Positions 40,190 to 44,689 of a DNA stretch of 44,689 nt are shown piece after piece (the first letter of the stretch is position 1; each line of letters starts with the position of its first letter). The DNA comes from CAYPGT01 sp964512985 (GTDB taxonomy: Bacteria; Cyanobacteriota; Vampirovibrionia; LMEP-6097). The position numbers were made by a program, and so were the translations under genes. The notes beneath the pieces were generated by a model that worked only from the letters and a program-made list of their open reading frames with translations, was not told the DNA's origin and did no database searches. The DNA is taken from contig CAZELI010000019.1 in NCBI GenBank assembly GCA_964512985.1, positions 1 through 44,689 of the forward strand, written 5' to 3'.

Positions 40190-40204
40190 CTATTTTTAGT
40201 TGCA
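40185..40204. promoter_or_regulatory. Probable HicB operator
   Basis: A perfect 20-bp palindrome with 8-bp arms (TGCAACTA/TAGTTGCA) around TTTT. It overlaps the -35 box of hicAB, the position expected for autorepression by the ribbon-helix-helix domain of HicB. Confidence 0.65.
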
Positions 40205-40250
40205 TTATAAGAATTCCTGGAGAATCAAATTTAACCCTCGGAGCGGAAAT

Positions 40251-40270
40251 CTCGGGAGCTTGCTCCCGAG
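40251..40270 (-). terminator. GC-rich hairpin after the 40283-40879 gene
   Basis: 9-bp stem CTCGGGAGC/GCTCCCGAG with a two-base loop, 12 bases beyond the stop codon. There is no clear T-run on the minus strand, so it may be a repeat-derived stem rather than a classical terminator. Confidence 0.5.
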
Positions 40271-40282
40271 CAGTTTAATAGC

Positions 40283-40879
40283 TTATTTGCTAATTCTTAC
40301 TTTAGCTAATGCTTGAGGTTTCTTTTCTAAATCTTTTAAATATTCGAGTACTTTATCGCTCTCTTCTAAGTCTGCTTCTCGTTGTGGGCTTTCTGGTATT
40401 AAATATTTAGTGTCTTGTATATAGTGCTTTACTACATAGGTCATCAAATCAACTAATCTTGGTGAGATTCCAGGACTATTTAATAACCTAAGTAGACGAT
40501 CATAGTTATTTTGTTTGAGCCAAGATACTCTACCCTTAAGCCATTGACCGATTTCTTGTTTATAAGGAACAGTGGTAAGCTTGCTTATGCGGATTTCTTC
40601 GTTCATATCTATGAGTTCAGGGGACTCATAGAAGTTTTTAAAGTTTCTTGGCTGTGGTAACTTACTGCTTTTTGCTAATAATCTTAATTTCCTCCTCTCT
40701 CTGATACTTGGACCTTGACTTGATCCCTTTTTTACTTCATTATCTGTATTAGAAGTTAAGGTATTTTTAGAGTGGTCTTGGGTGTTTTCAAGTTCTTGAG
40801 GACGGCTCAAAGCATAGACACCAAAGACACTAATCATTGCAAGGAAGGCACTGCAGTAAGTATCATTTGCAATTCTCAT
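40283..40879 (-). CDS. Hypothetical protein with N-terminal membrane segment, 198 aa
   Basis: Signal-anchor-like N-terminus (YCSAFLAMISVFGVYAL), then a Ser/Asn/Lys-rich linker and a helical C-terminal half containing KGRVSWLKQNNYDRLLRLLN. No recognised family. The promoter TTGACT-17-CATTAT ends six bases before the ATG, supporting this start and the reality of the gene. It lies between hicA and murG on the same strand but has its own promoter. Confidence 0.6.
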   Translation of the reverse strand: MRIANDTYCSAFLAMISVFGVYALSRPQELENTQDHSKNTLTSNTDNEVKKGSSQGPSIRERRKLRLLAKSSKLPQPRNFKNFYESPELIDMNEEIRISKLTTVPYKQEIGQWLKGRVSWLKQNNYDRLLRLLNSPGISPRLVDLMTYVVKHYIQDTKYLIPESPQREADLEESDKVLEYLKDLEKKPQALAKVRISK

Positions 40880-40885
40880 AAGATA

Positions 40886-40914
40886 ATAATGGCTGATATC
40901 AAGGTAAAAGTCAA
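40886..40914 (-). promoter_or_regulatory. Promoter of a predicted leaderless mRNA (gene 40283-40879)
   Basis: On the minus strand: TTGACT (40914-40909), a 17-bp spacer, CATTAT (40891-40886), then TATCTT and ATG 40879. The TATCTT-ATG stretch is identical to that of the gene at 2487. Confidence 0.7.
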
Positions 40915-40955
40915 GTTAAGATTCTATCTATCCAAAAACGGCTACTACTTCTTTT

Positions 40956-42071
40956 TTAAAGAATTAACTTCGCTATCTCTATAGCCGCATCATTCTTCCC
41001 GAAAGTCTTGAGACTAGTACGAAACTCTTCTAATAAATTTCTATCATTAACAAAGCCTTTTACTGTAAAGAAAAGTAGCTCTTCAAAATTCTCTTCGTTT
41101 TGATTAAGACTAATCGCTGCGCCAGCGTCTACCAGAGCTTTGGCATTGAGGGTTTGATGATCATGTGCTGCCCAGGGTAAAGGTACGAATACAGGCACTA
41201 CTCCAGATGCGCTCATCTCAGCGATAGTCATAGCGCCAGAACGGCACACTGTAAGATCCGCCCAGCTACAGAGTTGTGGCATGTTATGAACGTAGTCGTA
41301 GATTCTATAAAAAGGATACTTACTAGGATCACCTTCTAAATATTTATCAATGAAGCTTTGATAAGTTTTAGTTCCTGTTACATGAACTACCTCAATATCT
41401 AACTTGTTTAATTCTGCTAATAAATTACCTATGGCATTATTAATAGATTCCGCTCCCTGAGAGCCTCCTGTAACCAGTAGGTGTAAGGTTCCCTCGTCAT
41501 TGCGAGTTTTGCTTGAGCTGACGGAGTTGAGAAACTTCTTAGAGATGGGATTCCCCGTTACTATCACTTGTCCATTCTTAGGCTTAGCAGCTAAATCAGG
41601 GAAGGCGGTAGTGAGCGCTTGAGCGTCATTAATAAAAACACGATTAGCAAGTCCTATGTGAGCGTCTAAGTTGTGAATAATATACGGGATCTTGAGTGCA
41701 ATGGCTGCAGCGAATACTGGAGCAGCGACATAGCCTCCTGTACCAAACACCATCTCTATTTTGTTTTCATGAAGATATTTTTTAGAGAGAGTAAATGCTT
41801 GATAAAACTTCCACAACCAGGCTAAGGCCTTAAATGGATTAAGCTTATTTACTACTGGATCAGTTTCTATAGGTAGGAATTTTATATAACTAGAATAGGG
41901 AATTTCTTCTGCGTCTTTAAGATTGCTTTGGGTTAATAGTTGGGCTTCTAGTTTCTGAGCATGACCTATGTAACATAGTTCAACATTCTGAGCTTTAAGC
42001 TCTTCTGCTACTGCTAAGCATGGGTAAATATGCCCCCCGGTGCCCCCTCCTGTTAATGCAACTCTTTTCAT
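40956..42071 (-). CDS. murG: MurG, lipid II synthase (GlcNAc transferase)
   Basis: Transfers GlcNAc to lipid I on the inner face of the membrane, giving lipid II for peptidoglycan. 371 residues. Landmarks are TGGGTGGHIYPCLAVAEEL at the N-terminus, GTGGYVAAPV, HNLDAHIGLANR, VTGNPIS, LLVTGGSQGAESIN and CRSGAMTIAEM with PLPWAAHDHQT. The linker SSSKTRNDEGTLH between the two GT-B domains is encoded by DNA containing the palindrome CTCGTCATTGCGAG (41493-41506), suggesting another small in-frame insertion. No other mur genes are adjacent. Confidence 0.96.
   Translation of the reverse strand: MKRVALTGGGTGGHIYPCLAVAEELKAQNVELCYIGHAQKLEAQLLTQSNLKDAEEIPYSSYIKFLPIETDPVVNKLNPFKALAWLWKFYQAFTLSKKYLHENKIEMVFGTGGYVAAPVFAAAIALKIPYIIHNLDAHIGLANRVFINDAQALTTAFPDLAAKPKNGQVIVTGNPISKKFLNSVSSSKTRNDEGTLHLLVTGGSQGAESINNAIGNLLAELNKLDIEVVHVTGTKTYQSFIDKYLEGDPSKYPFYRIYDYVHNMPQLCSWADLTVCRSGAMTIAEMSASGVVPVFVPLPWAAHDHQTLNAKALVDAGAAISLNQNEENFEELLFFTVKGFVNDRNLLEEFRTSLKTFGKNDAAIEIAKLIL
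41493..41506. repeat. Short palindrome in the murG interdomain linker
   Basis: CTCG-TCATTG-CGAG, matching the core of the CATTGCGAGG palindromic type seen at 11776-11835. It is in frame, encoding part of the linker TRNDEG. Confidence 0.5.
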
Positions 42072-42125
42072 TTCCTCTTCAGTCTATGTTACTAGCTTAA
42101 ATGAAATGTAACTAAAGTATTTAGC

Positions 42126-42157
42126 CGTCCGCAGGACGAACCGCGCCGCAGGCGCGG
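42126..42157. repeat. Double GC-rich mini-hairpin
   Basis: Two adjacent hairpins, each with a GCA loop: CGTCC/GGACG (42126-42138) and CCGCGCC/GGCGCGG (42141-42157). They stand out from AT-rich surroundings between the divergent murG and desaturase genes and resemble a REP-like element. Confidence 0.7.
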
Positions 42158-42341
42158 AACAAGAACAAATGAGATTTAGACCTAATATTGCTATACGTCT
42201 TATTATATTCTAAATATCTCCAGAACTTAGCCCTAATTAATAAGTTTATTGGTATAATGTCGTAGGAATTAGTCTAATCTTGGCAAGTCTTATTGTAAGT
42301 TATATTGATAGCCAAGATGATAAAACATTAAAGAGGGCACA

Positions 42342-43496
42342 TTGACAGAAAAAATTAGAAAGATAAATTGGCCAGTAGCATTATTTTTGATCATTTCACC
42401 TATAGTTGCTGTACCGAGCTTAATCATATGGCTTCAGAGTGGTAGCTTTAATTGGCAGACGGTAATTTTAGCTTTAGTTCTTTTTTGTTTAGTGGAGTTA
42501 AGTATTACAGCAGGTTATCACCGTTACTTTGCTCATAGAAGTTATCAGGCAGCTTTACCGGTAAAACTTTTTTATTTGATTTTTGGAGCAGCAGCTTATC
42601 AAGGTTCAGCTCTTAGTTGGTCACTAGATCACAGAGATCATCATAATTACGTTGATGATAATGATAAAGATCCTTACAGTATTAATAAGGGCTTTTTATG
42701 GGCACATTTTGTTTGGTTGATTTTTAAGAGAGACAATCACGACAATAAAGAAACTAAAGGTGTTGATCTTCTTAAAGACCCTTGGATTAAATTACAACAT
42801 CGTACATGGATACCAGTAGGGGCTTTTGTTGCTTTTGCTTTACCAGGTTTAATCGCGATGTCTTGGGGAGATTTCTGGGGTGGAGTATTTATCGCTGGTG
42901 TTTGCCGCGCGGTAGTTAATCATCATTCTACTTTCTTGATTAACTCTCTTTCTCATTGTGTAGGTAAGCAGACTTACTCAGATAGTCACACTGCGCGCGA
43001 TAATTGGTTTGCAGCGTTTTTAACTTTTGGTGAAGGCTATCATAACTATCATCATGAATTCCCTTCTGATTACCGTAATGGTGTGCGTGTTTGGGATTGG
43101 GATCCTACGAAATGGCTTATTAAAGGTCTATCGTTTATTGGTATGACTTCTAATCTTAAGAAGATTAGAGAAGAGATCATTGTGCGTAAACGTATGCACA
43201 TGAAAGAGAAACGTCTATTAATGAAGCTTGCTAAAGCTAATGTAAACATTGCAGATTCTAAGGAGAATAAAATCCTTGATAATCTTAAGCAACAGTTTGA
43301 AGATGCTTATAAGCAACTTTCTAAACTACGTGATGACTATCAAGCTCTCACTAAGACTATGAGCAGACCAGGAATGGTTGAACTTGAGATTCAGATTCTT
43401 AAAGATAGAATCGAATCTGCTCGTTATGAGTTTTATAGAACAGTTAGAGACTGGAAGCTAATGCAGAAGCGTGTACTAGCTTACGCTCGAGCATAG
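42342..43496 (+). CDS. Acyl-CoA/acyl-lipid delta-9-type desaturase with C-terminal coiled coil
   Basis: O2-dependent membrane di-iron fatty-acid desaturase. The three His boxes are present: HRYFAH, HRDHHNYVDD and HNYHHEFP, with membrane segments between them. The catalytic part ends near residue 260. The remaining about 120 residues are a highly charged helical region with coiled-coil character (KLAKANVNIADSK, QQFEDAYKQLSKLRDDYQAL), unusual for this family. The start is TTG with AGAGGG spaced correctly. The stop codon (43494-43496) overlaps the first bases of the palindromic element at 43495. Presence implies at least microaerobic life. Confidence 0.92.
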   Translation: MTEKIRKINWPVALFLIISPIVAVPSLIIWLQSGSFNWQTVILALVLFCLVELSITAGYHRYFAHRSYQAALPVKLFYLIFGAAAYQGSALSWSLDHRDHHNYVDDNDKDPYSINKGFLWAHFVWLIFKRDNHDNKETKGVDLLKDPWIKLQHRTWIPVGAFVAFALPGLIAMSWGDFWGGVFIAGVCRAVVNHHSTFLINSLSHCVGKQTYSDSHTARDNWFAAFLTFGEGYHNYHHEFPSDYRNGVRVWDWDPTKWLIKGLSFIGMTSNLKKIREEIIVRKRMHMKEKRLLMKLAKANVNIADSKENKILDNLKQQFEDAYKQLSKLRDDYQALTKTMSRPGMVELEIQILKDRIESARYEFYRTVRDWKLMQKRVLAYARA

Positions 43497-43623
43497 AGTC
43501 CTACCCGTAAAGTCCCATCTGCGTTGTTATGCTCGTCCCTCGGACTACTCATTGACCATTAAGTCAACTCCGTGTCCTCGGAACTCGCATGCCTAGCATC
43601 TGGGAGCTTTACGGGTGGACTCT
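43495..43623. repeat. 129-bp palindromic element (family A), intergenic copy
   Basis: Arms AGAGTCC...GGACTCT. The interior matches the in-gene copy at 1156-1283 along its length and in the same orientation. It lies between the convergent desaturase and ApaG/HspQ genes, overlapping the desaturase stop codon by two bases. It may act as a bidirectional terminator. Confidence 0.88.
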
Positions 43624-43640
43624 GTAAGTTAGATTTTAAA

Positions 43641-44360
43641 TTACGCCTGTTTTAAATGATCCCAGGTCTTCTCGTTGCGAATATATTTTTCACCATCAAA
43701 ACCATTAAAGAAGAAATCTACTAGAGTATGTTCTATAGTTTCGTTGTCTTCTAGGTCTAATTCAAGTTGCTCTTGAGCAACATAGCTAATAGCATTAGTC
43801 TGATCGATTAATATATAGTACCAAGGCTTATCCTTAGCGGGTTTGAAGCTGTTCTTGTTATAGATCTCCTCATCATTCATAAAGTACATATCATAATCAG
43901 TAATTAAAGCTCTGTAGCCATCTGTCTTATGCTTAACTATTTGACCACGCTTATAGACTGGCTTATCGAATTGATTTAGAGTATCAGCTAAATAGAATCT
44001 AGGTACTGGAGCTAAGAAAGTTTGCCCCTCTTCGTCTACCATCTCATAGTTACCTTCCATAGTCCCGAAATTAGTTTCAAGATTACAGAAGCTAAAATAC
44101 TCATGCGCTTCTCCAGGTTTAAGAATAGGTTGTTGTCCTACTACTCCTGGTCCTTGTACTTCTTCTACCTTAGAATTAGAATCTATTATTATCCAATGAC
44201 GATTTAGGAGTTGAACTGTTTGATCACTTGCATTAGCGATGCGGATTTTATAACAGAATAGATATTTATGCTTTTTAGGATTAGAGTACTCATCAAGATA
44301 TACCGACAATGCCGTAACTTTCACACGATGATCTACTTCGAGTTTATGACTAATTTGCAT
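43641..44360 (-). CDS. ApaG domain fused to HspQ/YccV-like hemimethylated-DNA-binding domain
   Basis: 239 residues. About 1-125 is an ApaG (DUF525) beta-sandwich: YKIRIANASDQTVQLLNRHW, VVGQQPILKPGEAHEYFSF, MEGNYEMV. About 135-200 is a YccV/HspQ fold: YKRGQIVKHKTDGYRALI, DKPWYYILID, YVAQEQLELD. The same pairing is known from F-box-like proteins and some bacteria, but ApaG usually stands alone. A short acidic tail follows. TAGAAT (44373-44368 on the minus strand) lies seven bases before the ATG; no Shine-Dalgarno sequence. The function is unknown; a role in protein quality control is possible. Confidence 0.85.
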   Translation of the reverse strand: MQISHKLEVDHRVKVTALSVYLDEYSNPKKHKYLFCYKIRIANASDQTVQLLNRHWIIIDSNSKVEEVQGPGVVGQQPILKPGEAHEYFSFCNLETNFGTMEGNYEMVDEEGQTFLAPVPRFYLADTLNQFDKPVYKRGQIVKHKTDGYRALITDYDMYFMNDEEIYNKNSFKPAKDKPWYYILIDQTNAISYVAQEQLELDLEDNETIEHTLVDFFFNGFDGEKYIRNEKTWDHLKQA

Positions 44361-44419
44361 CTTTATAATTCTATCATCCCTAAGTAAAGGGCTTATTAAA
44401 AGGAAACTTGGAGTTAATT

Positions 44420-44448
44420 TTGGCTAACTTTGCCTTTTTTGTTACAAT
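44420..44448 (+). promoter_or_regulatory. Promoter of a predicted leaderless mRNA (gene 44456-44644)
   Basis: TTGGCT (44420-44425), a 17-bp spacer, TACAAT (44443-44448), then TATCTGT and ATG 44456. Confidence 0.7.
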
Positions 44449-44455
44449 TATCTGT

Positions 44456-44644
44456 ATGAATTCTTTTGTATCGATTGTGCCTCTTCAAGCTTCTTCTGGT
44501 TCTGAAGTACTCCGTCGTAAGTTTGGTCTTCTTGCTAGCCATGACATTGGTCATACTGGTAACAGTTTAAATATTGCTCAAGATGAAGCGGTTCATAATG
44601 TAGCTGAAGCTGATAGTCTTACAAATGATCTAAGGGCCTTATAA
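44456..44644 (+). CDS. Hypothetical small protein, 62 aa
   Basis: Hydrophilic protein of unknown family with a Ser/Gly/His-containing middle and acidic C-terminal part. An ATG at 44408 in the same frame would add 16 residues but would place the promoter inside the gene, so ATG 44456 is preferred. The last four codons and stop lie inside the right terminal repeat, so the 3' end may be shared with another genomic locus. This is the last gene of the window. Confidence 0.5.
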   Translation: MNSFVSIVPLQASSGSEVLRRKFGLLASHDIGHTGNSLNIAQDEAVHNVAEADSLTNDLRAL

Positions 44645-44689
44645 AGGACCAAAGGTAACTACGCTATACGGATAGCTTAAAATCAAATA
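44635..44689. repeat. Right copy of the 55-bp inverted terminal repeat
   Basis: Exact reverse complement of bases 1-55. It contains the stop codon of the small gene 44456-44644. Confidence 0.95.

Overview
The window is an AT-rich, gene-dense bacterial chromosome segment, almost certainly one complete metagenomic contig: its two ends are an exact 55-bp inverted repeat, which looks like a shared k-mer at an unresolved repeat. The gene content points to a flagellated, diderm, heme-making, probably respiring bacterium: flgG, the P-ring chaperone flgA, motB, fliS, hemC, hemH, fabI, murG, fumC and an O2-dependent fatty-acid desaturase. The sigma factor, the 'soluble hydrogenase'-type class-V aminotransferase and the AroH-type chorismate mutase resemble cyanobacterial-lineage proteins. 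My best guess is a non-photosynthetic relative of Cyanobacteria (Melainabacteria/Vampirovibrionia, a flagellated low-GC lineage). This is inference, not proof.

Layout. 1-2.3 kb: an unknown ORF, then flgG-flgA on the minus strand. 2.5-8.7 kb: plus-strand housekeeping genes (unknown protein, ahcY, rpoD, pyrH-hemC-threonine/serine exporter). 8.7-13.4 kb: minus-strand unknowns, aminotransferase, zinc dehydrogenase and hemH. 13.4-15.3 kb: a chorismate mutase/CDP-alcohol phosphatidyltransferase fusion and a MaoC-like hydratase. 15.3-20.2 kb: a minus-strand operon of motB followed by two paralogous membrane-anchored proteins, each with helical repeats and a catalytically degenerate AAA domain. 20.4-24.8 kb: fliS, ABC ATPase, LamB/YcsF protein, tyrosine recombinase, alpha/beta hydrolase. 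24.8-26.0 kb: two tiny membrane-protein genes and fabI. 26.1-33.8 kb: a lineage-specific membrane protein, a giant fused 5-oxoprolinase/hydantoinase, another tiny membrane-protein pair, trmFO and a paralog of the membrane protein. 34.0-37.3 kb: fumC, a sialate O-acetylesterase-like protein and tRNA-Gly with duplicated 3' fragments. 37.5-44.7 kb: Ala-rich lipoprotein, U32 peptidase-family protein, hicAB, an unknown, murG, desaturase with coiled-coil tail, an ApaG/HspQ fusion and a small unknown.

Three things stand out. First, motB shares an operon with two paralogous membrane-anchored 'dead AAA' proteins, a candidate undescribed motor-associated module. Second, short repeats and palindromes are inserted in frame in at least six genes (flgA, dehydrogenase, chorismate mutase fusion, oxoprolinase, U32 protein, probably murG). 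Three of these genes carry an exactly four-unit tandem octamer (consensus TCAGNCAC), and two of those octamers sit at domain-fusion junctions. Third, more than a dozen genes have a sigma-70 -10 box only 6-9 bases before the start codon and no Shine-Dalgarno sequence, so leaderless mRNAs appear common.
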